Origin: Pontibacter sp. E15-1
GTDB taxonomy: Bacteria; Bacteroidota; Bacteroidia; Cytophagales; Hymenobacteraceae
Direction of reading: 5' to 3'
Length of the DNA stretch: 64,000 nucleotides
Assembly (NCBI RefSeq): GCF_022601975.1
Contig: NZ_JAKVIR010000020.1
Location: 42,892-106,891, forward strand
The position numbers were made by a program, and so were the translations under genes. This document shows positions 1 to 8,132 of this stretch, piece after piece (the stretch's first letter is position 1; each line of letters starts with the position of its first letter). Under the pieces are notes generated by a model. That model saw nothing but the letters and a program-made list of their open reading frames with translations, was not told the DNA's origin and made no database searches.

Positions 1-123
1 GATGCGTTTGAAACAGCAAAACCTCCGAAGCAGCGGCCTCGGAGGTTTTGTGGTATGATGCTTTTGTAGCCAGCCCTCTTCCTGAACAGAGAGCGAGCAC
101 GTGTCTCAGCCCTCGGCCTTTTG
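1..123. repeat. direct repeat copy A with hairpin
   Basis: This 123-base segment recurs almost unchanged at 208-330, differing by only two or three bases near position 78. It contains a perfect hairpin (AAACCTCCGA and TCGGAGGTTT with a ten-base loop) that looks like a bidirectional terminator. It begins at the window edge, so the repeat may extend further left. The repeat period is 207 bases. Confidence 0.85.
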
Positions 124-207
124 TTGGTCAAAAGACGCAACAAGGGCTGCTTTGCGAAAGTCCTGCCTGAAGACAAAGGCAGGTTTAGCTTGCGCCAGGT
201 GAAACAG

Positions 208-330
208 GATGCGTTTGAAACAGCAAAACCTCCGAAGCAGCGGCCTCGGAGGTTTTGTGGTATGATGCTTTTGTAGCCAGCCCTTTCCCTGAACAGAGAG
301 CGAGCACGTGTCTCAGCCCTCGGCCTTTTG
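208..330. repeat. direct repeat copy B with hairpin
   Basis: Second copy of the 123-base unit at 1-123. Its hairpin (about 226-255) lies downstream of the minus-strand asnC/lrp-type gene and could terminate it. Between the copies, about 162-183, is a further small hairpin (CCTGCCT/AGGCAGG). I see no coding gene in 1-380. Confidence 0.85.
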
Positions 331-380
331 GCCCTGACAGAAACATGCGCGCGGCAGTTGCTGCGGTGGGACTGCCTCTG

Positions 381-836
381 TTAAATCAGGATCTGGCGGC
401 TAATGCTTTCATCGAGCGAGATCAGGGTCTCGGTGCGTTGCACCCCTTCCACGGCCTGCAGCTTCTCGTTCAGCACCTCGCGTAGGTGTTTGGTGTCGCG
501 GCAGATCAGTTTGGCGAACATGCTGTAGGTACCCGTGGTATAATGCAATTCCACCACTTCGGGGATGGCGCGGATTTGCTCCACGGCATCTTTGTACTCC
601 GAGCCTTTCTCCAGGAAAACCCCGATGAAGGCACAGATATCAAACCCGACTGCGGAGGGATTCACCAGCAGTTGTGCTCCTTTTACCACGCCCATCTCAT
701 TCAGCTTCTTCATGCGAACGTGTATTGTACCACCAGACACGTTCAGTTCTTTGGCGATATCAGTATAAGCACGAGTCACATCCTGCATCAACAGCCTTAA
801 AATCTGTTTATCCAGATTATCAATCTCATAATTCAT
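381..836 (-). CDS. Lrp/AsnC family transcriptional regulator
   Basis: A 151-residue protein with the two-domain layout of Lrp/AsnC regulators. Residues about 5-45 form a winged helix-turn-helix (LLMQDVTRAYTDIAKELNVS, followed by the recognition helix before MKKLNEMG). Residues about 65-145 are the RAM ligand-binding fold, with EVVELHYTTGTYSMFAKLIC as its core. Such proteins bind DNA as dimers or octamers and respond to amino acids. It is divergent from an asparagine synthetase across a 163-base intergenic region, an arrangement reminiscent of asnC and asnA in Escherichia coli. Control of that neighbour, probably in response to asparagine, is inference. Confidence 0.9.
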   Translation of the reverse strand: MNYEIDNLDKQILRLLMQDVTRAYTDIAKELNVSGGTIHVRMKKLNEMGVVKGAQLLVNPSAVGFDICAFIGVFLEKGSEYKDAVEQIRAIPEVVELHYTTGTYSMFAKLICRDTKHLREVLNEKLQAVEGVQRTETLISLDESISRQILI

Positions 837-861
837 ATGCTCCTATACTTTCTATTTTTAA

Positions 862-877
862 CAAAGTTACAAATATA
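862..877 (-). promoter_or_regulatory. putative promoter for the asnC/lrp gene
   Basis: On the minus strand two overlapping matches to the Bacteroidota -7 consensus TAnnTTTG are present, TATATTTG (877-870) and TAACTTTG (869-862), about 25-40 bases before the regulator start. No convincing -33 TTG element was fixed. Confidence 0.4.
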
Positions 878-999
878 CAACCTATAACTTAAAAATATCT
901 TAACTAATAAATTTTTTTTTTGCTGCATCAGTAACATACCACAACCGCCCCTACATTTAACGGGTATAAAACAGCACTATAACTATAAACACCTTATTG

Positions 1000-1953
1000 A
1001 TGGAGCAACAAAAACCAGTTAAGCCTGAAGAACTAGATGTGGCACTAAGCCACCTGAGCCGCGCCATATTGCCAAAAGTGCTGCAAGTGCAACAAGGTAT
1101 TGTCCGCGCCACGCATGTGTTCATGTTTAAAAAAGGGCTGACGCAGCTTATGCCGCTCATGCTTTCGCCAATCACGGACCCGCTGAACCACGGGGTGGTG
1201 GATGCTTCTATCACTTACGCCGAGCAACTCTGGAGCCTGACCAAATCCATGATTTTTCATAAGCAGCTGGCCCTCCTCAACCCCGACCTGAACAGCCTCT
1301 ACATCGTGTCGCCAAACGTGCGCCTTGAGTTTGCGGACCGCGCCGACACGGGGCGCCACCTCTTCGAGTTCACCCAGATCGACTTTGAGTTTAAAGACAA
1401 GGACCGGTTTTATGTGATGGAGTTTATGGAGGAGCTGGTAAACTATGTGTTTGACCGCCTCAACAAAGAGATACCGGATGTGCTGCTCGACCTTCGGGGG
1501 GAGCTGCTGCCGCAGTATGAGAAATGGCCCGTATACCGCACCGAGAAGTTGGAAGAGACCCTTGGCCCAGACTATGAGCATGTGCAGTCGGAGTCGGCCC
1601 CGATGCCGTTCTGGCTCCTGAACCACCGCCGCGAGTTTTATGACAAGGAAGACCCCAAAAAGCCGGGTACTTTCCTCAACTACGACATGATCTGGCCGGA
1701 AGGCTTTGGCGAAGGCTTGTCGGGGGCAGAGCGCGAGAACGAGTATAACCAGATCCGGAAGCGCATGCAGGAAGTAGGCACCAGCGAGAGCACCTTCCGC
1801 CACTACCTGCAGGTAGCACAGGAAAGCGGCTTGCCGAAATCGGCGGGCGGGGGCTTTGGGGTAGAGCGCATGACGCGGTTTATCTGCCGGCTGAACGACG
1901 TGAACGAGGTAACCGCATTCTCGCGCAAACCCTTCTTCCCTTCCCTTTTTTAA
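1000..1953 (+). CDS. asnA: aminoacyl-tRNA-synthetase-like asparagine synthetase
   Basis: A 317-residue protein made only of a class II aminoacyl-tRNA synthetase catalytic core, of the AspRS/AsnRS type. A motif 2-like segment (RHLFEFTQIDFEF, about residues 120-132) and a motif 3-like segment (GGGFGVERMTRF, about 286-297) are visible. There is no N-terminal OB-fold for anticodon binding. This architecture matches the archaeal-type asparagine synthetase A (AS-AR), which activates aspartate with ATP and forms free asparagine with ammonia. The start is the ATG at 1000; a TTG directly before it is less likely. Convergence with asparagine metabolism is supported by the divergent AsnC-type regulator. 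A generic misannotation as AsnRS is the main alternative; the gene symbol follows function, not homology to E. coli AsnA. Confidence 0.85.
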   Translation: MEQQKPVKPEELDVALSHLSRAILPKVLQVQQGIVRATHVFMFKKGLTQLMPLMLSPITDPLNHGVVDASITYAEQLWSLTKSMIFHKQLALLNPDLNSLYIVSPNVRLEFADRADTGRHLFEFTQIDFEFKDKDRFYVMEFMEELVNYVFDRLNKEIPDVLLDLRGELLPQYEKWPVYRTEKLEETLGPDYEHVQSESAPMPFWLLNHRREFYDKEDPKKPGTFLNYDMIWPEGFGEGLSGAERENEYNQIRKRMQEVGTSESTFRHYLQVAQESGLPKSAGGGFGVERMTRFICRLNDVNEVTAFSRKPFFPSLF

Positions 1954-2006
1954 CATGCTGCCTGGGGTGGCCCATACCCGCCCTTCCATATATACCAGCT
2001 ATACCA

Positions 2007-2053
2007 GCCTCCCCCCAAAAGAAACGCTTCCTTTCGGGGGAGGCTGTTTTTTC
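2007..2053 (+). terminator. rho-independent terminator after asparagine synthetase
   Basis: Perfect nine-base arms GCCTCCCCC (2007-2015) and GGGGGAGGC (2036-2044) are followed by a T-rich run (TGTTTTTTC). It sits about 55 bases after the stop codon at 1953. Confidence 0.8.
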
Positions 2054-2149
2054 TCCCCGGGTAATGGCAGACTCCGCCGCCGCCGCATCTACAAACCGCA
2101 GCACCGCCAGTTCCCGTAGGTACCTGAAAGAGCCAAACCATACCCGCCT

Positions 2150-3580
2150 ATGCTAACCGGACGCGTAAACGCACCTGACCTGAACACCGAATTCGACTGG
2201 CTGAACAGCACCCGAAAATGGTCATTGAAAGAGTTTCGGGGAAAGATCGTGCTGCTCGACTTCTGGACCTTTGGCTGCATCAACTGCCAGCACATTCTGC
2301 CCGACCTCAAACGGCTGGAGCAGGAGTATGCCGACGTGCTGGTGGTAATTGGGGTGCACTCCGCCAAGTTCGACGCCGAGAAGCAGAACGAAACCATCTG
2401 GCAGGCCATCCGCAAGTTCGGCATTGAGCACCCCGTGGTGAACGACGCCAGCTTCCGGCTTTGGAACGAGTACGGCATCCGGGCGTGGCCCACCGTGGTG
2501 CTCATCGACCCAAACGGCAAAGTGGTGGGGCAGCACGCGGGCGAGGGCGTGTATAAAACCGTGCAGCCCTACATCCAGAAGATGAAAGCGGAGTTTGACC
2601 GGGAACTGAACCGCGAGCCGATTACCTTCCGCGATGAACCGCCGCAGCCCCAGACCACGCTTTTATACCCCTCTAAACTTACCCACGACAGCGAAGGCCA
2701 CCTATACCTCTCCGACAGCGGGCACAACCGCATCCTGAAGCTAAACCAGCAGGGCGAGGTGCTGGAGGTGATCGGCAGCGGGGCGCAGGGCTTTGCGAAC
2801 GGCAGCTATACCGAGGCGACATTCTACGAGCCGCACGGCCTGGCTCTCTACCACGGCAGTTTATACATCGCCGACACCAAGAACAACGCCATCCGCAAAG
2901 TGGACCTGGCCAGTCGGCAGGTCAGCACGGTTGCCGGAACGGGAGAACTGGCCTATTACTTTCTGGATGAACAACTGGATGTGCCCGTGAACCCGAACAG
3001 CCCCTGGGATCTCCTGGTGCTGGAGGAGGATTTATACATCGCCAATGCCGGCAACCACCAGATCCTGCGGTTGGACCTGGCTACCGGCCAGGCCTATCGT
3101 TTTGCTGGCAGTGGCCGCGAGGCGCTCACCGACGGACCTCTGCTGGAAGCGGCCTTCAACCAACCCAGCGGCTTGTCACACAACGGCCACGTGCTCTACA
3201 TTGCCGACGCCGAGGCCAGCGCCATCCGCACCCTCAACACAAAGACCGGCATGGTGCTCACGCCACTGGGCAGGGGCCTGTTCGATTTCGGGGACTTGGA
3301 CGGGCACGTGGACGATGCGCTGCTGCAGCACTGCGTGGGGCTGGAGGTGATAGACAGCGCCGTATACATCGCCGACACGTACAACGGCAAAATCAAGGTG
3401 CTCGATATGAGTCACCAGCGCGTACGCACCTTAGCCGACGGCCTGAGCGAACCGAACGATGTACTGTTCCTGAACGGGCAGCTTTGGGTGACTAGCACCA
3501 ACAGCCACCAGCTGTTTAAAGTGGATCTGCATAGTGGCGTAAAGGAAGAGGTGGTGGTGCGGTTTTCGGAGGAATCTTAG
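2150..3580 (+). CDS. thioredoxin-like/NHL-repeat protein, NHLRC2-like
   Basis: A 476-residue protein with an N-terminal thioredoxin-like domain (about residues 1-155) followed by NHL beta-propeller repeats (about 165-470). The redox motif reads WTFGCINCQHILPDL, a CxxC (CINC) exactly where thioredoxins carry CGPC. The propeller repeats show the usual pattern of a hydrophobic strand then IADTxNNAIR or LSDSGHNRI. This order is the same as in animal NHLRC2 and its bacterial homologues. No signal peptide is evident, so a cytoplasmic location is likely. It stands alone between a terminator and a repeat-rich gap. Biochemical function is not established for the bacterial family; a thiol-redox role is inference. 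Confidence 0.85.
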   Translation: MLTGRVNAPDLNTEFDWLNSTRKWSLKEFRGKIVLLDFWTFGCINCQHILPDLKRLEQEYADVLVVIGVHSAKFDAEKQNETIWQAIRKFGIEHPVVNDASFRLWNEYGIRAWPTVVLIDPNGKVVGQHAGEGVYKTVQPYIQKMKAEFDRELNREPITFRDEPPQPQTTLLYPSKLTHDSEGHLYLSDSGHNRILKLNQQGEVLEVIGSGAQGFANGSYTEATFYEPHGLALYHGSLYIADTKNNAIRKVDLASRQVSTVAGTGELAYYFLDEQLDVPVNPNSPWDLLVLEEDLYIANAGNHQILRLDLATGQAYRFAGSGREALTDGPLLEAAFNQPSGLSHNGHVLYIADAEASAIRTLNTKTGMVLTPLGRGLFDFGDLDGHVDDALLQHCVGLEVIDSAVYIADTYNGKIKVLDMSHQRVRTLADGLSEPNDVLFLNGQLWVTSTNSHQLFKVDLHSGVKEEVVVRFSEES

Positions 3581-3604
3581 GCGCTGGCTTTAAATGCGTG
3601 TACA

Positions 3605-3672
3605 AGCCGGGTCAAACCACCCCCTGCCCCCTCCTTATCCAATAGAGGGCCCCTACCCCCAGGAGGGGAGTT
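3605..3672. repeat. dispersed C-rich palindromic repeat, copy 1
   Basis: Starts with GCCGGGTCAAACCACCCCCT and ends in a CTCCT...AGGAGGGGAG hairpin. It matches the elements at 17295-17345 and 17802-17849. Its centre (GAGGGCCCCTACCCCCA) is shared with the inverse of the element at 17916-17968. Confidence 0.8.
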
Positions 3673-3730
3673 TTCGCAGGTGTAATTAATGCTTTATCTG
3701 GCGCAATTCTTCAGAATTGAGACTTATCTA

Positions 3731-3756
3731 TAAGGTCGAGTCTGTGACTCGACTGG
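3731..3756. repeat. 26-base dispersed repeat with hairpin, copy 1
   Basis: Contains the palindrome GTCGAGTCtgtGACTCGAC. The 26 bases recur, inverted and with two differences, at 29845-29870. It is followed by a small GGGCC/GGCCC hairpin. Confidence 0.8.
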
Positions 3757-3801
3757 GCCGGAGGCCCATCAACTGCAATAAAGCCAGGCCATACCTGCAC
3801 T

Positions 3802-4725
3802 TCAAGCGTTTTCTTTTTCCGCTTGGCTTACCTCCTCATACTTAACCGCAATAGTCTTGGGCTGCACGTCGCGGCCACGGCTGTTGGCGTAGGCTTTGGT
3901 TATCTCGGCGCCCAGCACAAACACCACCGCCGAATAAAACACCCAAAGCAGCATGGCCACCAACGAGCCCGCCGCGGCATACAACCCCACAATCCGCACA
4001 TTCCCCAGCACGTAGTTGATGACTTCCTTACCGATCAAAAAGAGAATCGATGTGATCACGCCGCCTGCCAGCGCGTCTTTCCAGGCCACTCTGGCGTCGG
4101 GCAGCACTTTATGGATCGTCGTGAAAAAGCCCAGTACCACGGTCAGGTAAAAGACAGTGTTCACAATCCGGATAACAGGCGTGAGGTGCTCCTCGAAAAG
4201 ATACCGCAGTTGCTCGCTGAACACGGTAACCGCCGTGTCGAGCAGCAGGCTGAGCGTTAGCAGGAAGCCCAGGCCCACCACTATTCCCAGGGCCGTCAGC
4301 CTGTACTTCAAAATTTGGAAAAGCTTTACGCCGGGCTTGAGTTTCACTTTCCAAACAGCATTCAGTGCCTTTTGCATCGTGAAAAGCATGATGGAAGAGC
4401 TTTGCACCACGACCACAATCCCCACCAGCACTTCCCAGAAGTCCAGCTGCAGCGCTGTCAGGTTTTCCAGCACCGTGCTTACTTCCCCGGCTGCCTTGAC
4501 GCTGATCAAGTCAGCCACCTCTTTCACGATTTCCGCCCGGACCCGCTCCTCCGCAAAAAAGATGGAGCCCACAAACGTGAGCACCACCAGAATGGCGGGC
4601 AGCGAGAAGATGGTGAAGAAAGCAATGGCAGCACTATACACGATCGGCTCGTCGTCCTGCATGTTCTCTTTGGCCCTTTTCAATACCCGCCAGGTCTGCT
4701 TCAAAAAGCTCGTTAAATGCATCAT
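3802..4725 (-). CDS. YihY/BrkB family inner-membrane protein
   Basis: A 307-residue polytopic membrane protein with about six hydrophobic segments. The N-terminal YSAAIAFFTIFSLPAILVVL region and the later GLYAAAGSLVAMLLWVFYSA region are typical of the YihY/BrkB (formerly called ribonuclease BN) family. The family is a widespread membrane protein of unclear molecular function; the old RNase BN label came from a misassignment. Two adjacent ATG codons (4725 and 4722) can serve as start. It lies 93 bases downstream of the YczE-like gene in the same direction and may be co-transcribed with it. Confidence 0.85.
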   Translation of the reverse strand: MMHLTSFLKQTWRVLKRAKENMQDDEPIVYSAAIAFFTIFSLPAILVVLTFVGSIFFAEERVRAEIVKEVADLISVKAAGEVSTVLENLTALQLDFWEVLVGIVVVVQSSSIMLFTMQKALNAVWKVKLKPGVKLFQILKYRLTALGIVVGLGFLLTLSLLLDTAVTVFSEQLRYLFEEHLTPVIRIVNTVFYLTVVLGFFTTIHKVLPDARVAWKDALAGGVITSILFLIGKEVINYVLGNVRIVGLYAAAGSLVAMLLWVFYSAVVFVLGAEITKAYANSRGRDVQPKTIAVKYEEVSQAEKENA

Positions 4726-4818
4726 CGGGTAGTGGAACGGCAGGGGGTAGTAGGAAAAGGCATGGTGTAAGAACGCGCAATCGTGCCAGAGGTTAGGAAA
4801 GATGAGTACGCGGCGTGC

Positions 4819-5454
4819 TCAGGCACTTACCCCTTCGGGCTGCTCCTCGGAGAGGGTAATGCGCAGTTTGCGGAAAAACCTGAGCGTGACCTGGAAGATC
4901 GGGCTGATGAGGAAGGTATAAAAGAAGGTGACGATAAACACCGGGCCACCCAGCAGATAACCGATGCCCAACACAATGCACTCTACTATAATGCGGGCGC
5001 GGCTCACCGATAGTTTGGTGCGCTCCGACACCGACAGCATAAACCCGTCGCGGGGGCCAGCCCCGATACCGCCTGCCACGTATAAACCGCCCCCGACGGC
5101 TACAATCACGATAGAAGTGGCCAGCTGCAGGTAGTCCCAGGGGGTATGGGAGGCGTTGGGCAGCACGTCCAGCCACAGGAAGAAGTCCATGATGGGGCCG
5201 ATGAGCAAGGCATTGAGGAAAGTGCCGATGTTGATGTATTTCTTGTTCATGAACCACGACACGGCCAGCACCAACAGCCCCACCAGCACGCTCCATACCC
5301 CTATCGTGAAGCCAAATTTCTGGTACAGCGCCACATTCAGCACTTCCCAGGGATGCAGGCCGAGGTACTTCACCTTAATGGCGATGGCATTGCCAAACCC
5401 AAACAGGATTAGGCCCAGAAAGAAGAAGGTGTATTGTATTACCCGGTCGCGCAT
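4819..5454 (-). CDS. YczE/YitT family membrane protein
   Basis: A 211-residue protein with five or six membrane segments. The loop GGIGAGPRDGFMLSVSERT after the third or fourth helix is a hallmark of the YczE/YyaS/YitT family. These are integral membrane proteins with no firmly assigned substrate. The upstream side (5455-5788) has no gene and starts the accessory island with its hairpin repeat. Nothing unusual in composition. Confidence 0.8.
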   Translation of the reverse strand: MRDRVIQYTFFFLGLILFGFGNAIAIKVKYLGLHPWEVLNVALYQKFGFTIGVWSVLVGLLVLAVSWFMNKKYINIGTFLNALLIGPIMDFFLWLDVLPNASHTPWDYLQLATSIVIVAVGGGLYVAGGIGAGPRDGFMLSVSERTKLSVSRARIIVECIVLGIGYLLGGPVFIVTFFYTFLISPIFQVTLRFFRKLRITLSEEQPEGVSA

Positions 5455-5577
5455 CGCAAGTGTAAGGTTCTGGTTTCGCGACGCAAGAAAGCGATTTTTG
5501 GTTGAAAGGTTTTGAGGGATGGGAACCTTTGCCCTGTTGCGTGTGAATATTCAGCTACATTCATAAGCCTTTGTTGA

Positions 5578-5642
5578 GTGTTTTCACCAGCAAGCAGGAC
5601 GCTGAAGAATTTGTTGTCGGTGAGAACACCAACAACGGCGGG
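5578..5642. repeat. 65-base hairpin repeat, copy 1
   Basis: Differs at only three of 65 positions from 8133-8197. Its core GTTGTCGGTG-AGAA-CACCAACAAC is a hairpin with one mismatch. The two copies lie in the same orientation on either side of the toxin-antitoxin pair and the IS256 element. The rest of the 5455-5788 gap shows no gene. Confidence 0.85.
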
Positions 5643-5788
5643 AGCCGTTATTGGGTCAGAATCACCTCATCGCTGAGCATGCACACCAGTACTGCCTCAC
5701 TTACGGATGCTCAACACTGACTCTGAACATTAACCTAATTGAACTCAGATTGAGTATATATGTTATCGAGTTACTAAATTAACGGCAT

Positions 5789-6154
5789 ATGAGAACGATA
5801 GAAATAGATGTCAGTGACGCGAACTATGAGAAGGTTATGGACTTGCTCGATAACCTGAAGTATGTGGTGTCTATCAGGGTTGAGTCGAATGAATCAGTGA
5901 TTCATGCCGAGAAAGGGTCAGCTACTACTGCAAGTGCTGAAACTGATAGCAATCTGATACTGTCAGCGCCTGTTGTTGGGTCAGCTGAGGAGGCTGATCA
6001 TAGTAATAAGCCTAAGTTGCCGAAAAGGAAAATAGATAAGGTTACCCTTATGTCACAACCATCTTTAGCCGAGGAATGGGACTCAGAAGAAGATGATCGG
6101 TATGACGAAATGTACAGGCAGAGAGACTTGAAAAATGAGATACAGAAGAGGTGA
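5789..6154 (+). CDS. putative antitoxin of a MazF-type pair
   Basis: A 121-residue protein that I do not recognise by sequence alone. The first 35 residues resemble a small beta-alpha domain (MRTIEIDVSDANYEKVMDLL), the middle is low-complexity Ser/Ala/Thr, and the C-terminal 40 residues are strongly charged (EEWDSEEDDRYDEMYRQRD). An N-terminal folded part with a charged, flexible C-terminus is usual for antitoxins that wrap around MazF-like toxins. The assignment rests mainly on context: its last 20 bases overlap the start of the toxin gene, implying translational coupling. Base composition is more AT-rich than the flanking housekeeping genes. Confidence 0.65.
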   Translation: MRTIEIDVSDANYEKVMDLLDNLKYVVSIRVESNESVIHAEKGSATTASAETDSNLILSAPVVGSAEEADHSNKPKLPKRKIDKVTLMSQPSLAEEWDSEEDDRYDEMYRQRDLKNEIQKR

Positions 6155-6509
6155 TGTGGTGAGGGTTCCATTCCCCTTCACTGACCTGAGTGATGCCAAG
6201 AAGAGACCAGCATTGATCATCAGTAATGATAGCATTAATGTGACGGGTGATTACCTGATGATGATGGTTACCAGTAAAGTCAAATCTGATGATCTGAGTA
6301 TCGGTATATCAGATTCTGATTATACCTTTGAACCATTAGAATTGCCAAGCTCTGCCAGAGTGCATAAAATCTTTCTCTGTCATGAGTCCCTGATAATCAA
6401 GAAGGACTCAGCAGTTACAGATGATTTCATGTCACGCGTAGTCAGCAAACTCAACAACCTGATCTCAGAAAGACGCGGAAATATACCAAGCTTACACGAA
6501 ACAACGTGA
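6135..6509 (+). CDS. PemK/MazF-like toxin
   Basis: A 124-residue protein with the classic MazF/PemK opening RRGDVVRVPFPFTDLSDAKK followed by RPALIISND, and a matching length. Family members are sequence-specific mRNA-cleaving endoribonucleases that halt growth when the labile antitoxin is lost. The start overlaps the antitoxin stop by 20 bases, so the two form one transcription unit. About 170 bases downstream lies the left end of an IS256 element, so the pair sits in a mobile-gene environment. Target specificity cannot be read from the sequence. Confidence 0.85.
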   Translation: MRYRRGDVVRVPFPFTDLSDAKKRPALIISNDSINVTGDYLMMMVTSKVKSDDLSIGISDSDYTFEPLELPSSARVHKIFLCHESLIIKKDSAVTDDFMSRVVSKLNNLISERRGNIPSLHETT

Positions 6510-6739
6510 CTACCATCACATAACAGCGAATGCGTTGGCGATAACCTCTTTCTTGCGACGCTGGCTGACCTAATATACTTGACGAGGCTTGTGTAGGATA
6601 TATGTCCAATGAACTACTTTATCTCAGAGGCAGAATAGTTTTTGGTGTATGAGTTTTTATAGAGCAGATTATATATGTTTTGAGGCTGTAAAATGAACTG
6701 TGTCAAAGGATTAGGAGTACTACCTTTAACACAACAGAC

Positions 6740-7963
6740 ATGGAAGAGAAAAACCAGCTGGATCTGGAGAAGATCAAGCAGCAGTTCCTGGAAGAATTCC
6801 GGAGCGGCAAACCCACCTTCGGGAAAGACGGAGCCCTTGGGCCCGTGCTGAAGCACTTTTTGGAAGCCGCCCTGGACGCGGAGATGGACCTGCACCTGGA
6901 CGCAGAAGAGCGGCAGCAAGGCAACCGCCGCAACGGCAAGGTCTCAAAGCAGGTCCGTACATCAGATGGGGTCATCGAAGTGGAAAGCTCACGGGACCGT
7001 TCGGCAAGCTTCGAGCCGCAGATCATCCGAAAGCGGGAGACAGTGCTGGCCGAGAACCTCGAGCCCCGCATCCTGAGCATGTACGGGCTGGGCATGAGCC
7101 TTCGGGACATTTCCTCGCACCTGAAGGAGGTGTACGACATGGACATTTCCCACGACACGCTCGCTGCCCTGACAGAGAAGATCGTTCCCCAGGTCAAGGA
7201 ATGGCAGGCAAGGCCGCTGGAGGCGCTCTACTGCATCGTCTGGCTCGACGCCATGCACTACAAGGTGCGGCAGGAAGGGCGCGTTGTCTCCAAGGCCGTC
7301 TACAACATCCTGGGCAACGACCGGCACGGCCACAAGGAGCTGTTGGGCGTTTACGTGTCGGAAAGCGAAGGAGCCACTTTCTGGCTGGCGGTGCTCACCG
7401 ACCTGCAGCAGCGCGGCGTTCAAGACATGCTCATCGCCTGTATCGATAATTTGAAGGGCTTTGCCGAGGCCATCAGCAGTGTCTTTCCCCAGACCCAGGT
7501 GCAGAGCTGCATTGTGCACCAGATCCGCAACAGCCTCAAGTACGTGGCCTCCAGGGATCAGAAGGAGTTCATGGGCGACCTAAAACCCGTGTACCGGGCC
7601 GAGAGCCGGGAGCTGGCTGAGTTCAGGCTGTTGGAGCTGGAGGAGAAGTGGGGCAAAAAGTACCCCAAGGTGCTCGAGAGCTGGCAACGGAACTGGGAAA
7701 AGCTGAGCACGTACTTTCAGTACACCGAGCCGATCCGCCGCCTGATCTATACCACCAACACCATCGAGGGCTTTCACCGCCAGGTGCGGAAAGTGACCAA
7801 GACGAAGGGGGCTTTCCCCTCAGACATGGCCCTGCTGAAGCTGATTTACCTCTCCCACCAGAACATCAGCAAAAAGTGGGTCATGCCCCTTGCCAACTGG
7901 AGCCAGACGGCCCAGCAGCTGGCCATCTGGTTTGGAGACAGGATGCAACTGGACTTGAAGTGA
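6740..7963 (+). CDS. IS256-family transposase
   Basis: A full-length 407-residue transposase of the IS256/MULE group. Predicted catalytic acidic residues are Asp170 (VWLDAMHYKVR), Asp236 (ACIDNLKGF) and Glu343 (TNTIEGFHRQVR). The intervening SCIVHQIRNSLKY carries the family C/YxxH signature at residues 257-260. It catalyses DNA cleavage and strand transfer at the element's inverted repeats. No frameshift or internal stop is seen, so the element may be active. It is more GC-rich than the toxin-antitoxin genes just upstream, which suggests separate histories. Confidence 0.95.
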   Translation: MEEKNQLDLEKIKQQFLEEFRSGKPTFGKDGALGPVLKHFLEAALDAEMDLHLDAEERQQGNRRNGKVSKQVRTSDGVIEVESSRDRSASFEPQIIRKRETVLAENLEPRILSMYGLGMSLRDISSHLKEVYDMDISHDTLAALTEKIVPQVKEWQARPLEALYCIVWLDAMHYKVRQEGRVVSKAVYNILGNDRHGHKELLGVYVSESEGATFWLAVLTDLQQRGVQDMLIACIDNLKGFAEAISSVFPQTQVQSCIVHQIRNSLKYVASRDQKEFMGDLKPVYRAESRELAEFRLLELEEKWGKKYPKVLESWQRNWEKLSTYFQYTEPIRRLIYTTNTIEGFHRQVRKVTKTKGAFPSDMALLKLIYLSHQNISKKWVMPLANWSQTAQQLAIWFGDRMQLDLK

Positions 7964-7980
7964 TACGCACTTCAAGAGTT

Positions 7981-8026
7981 TGGCCCTGTTGCTGTAAGGA
8001 TTCACACCAGTACACCAACAGGGCCA
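7981..8026 (+). terminator. stem-loop inside the IS256 right end
   Basis: Perfect 11-base arms TGGCCCTGTTG (7981-7991) and CAACAGGGCCA (8016-8026) enclose a 24-base loop just after the transposase stop. There is no strong T-run, so it could be an mRNA-stabilising or transcription-blocking structure rather than a simple terminator. Confidence 0.55.
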
Positions 8027-8132
8027 GTAAATTGAAATAATGAAATGACACAGTTTAAATTACACTCCCTATGTTTATATATATAAGCTGCTTTTTGATG
8101 GTTGAAGTCCTACCAGTCGCCGCTCTTGCTGC

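Larger units (their letters stand above)
6682..8069 (+). mobile_element. IS256-family insertion sequence, complete
   Basis: About 1388 bases bounded by imperfect inverted repeats: left 6682-6705 and right 8046-8069 match at about 18 of 24 positions and share the ACTGTGTCA block. The outside sequences are TATGTTTT on the left (6674-6681) and TATGTTTA on the right (8070-8077), a probable 7-8 base target duplication. One full-length transposase gene fills the element. Size, ends and duplication length all fit the IS256 family. Confidence 0.85.

Noticed and set aside
1045..1989. A 314-codon open frame on the minus strand opposite the asparagine synthetase gene
   Set aside because: It is an exact shadow of a strong conserved gene in a GC-rich region; its translation shows no family motifs.
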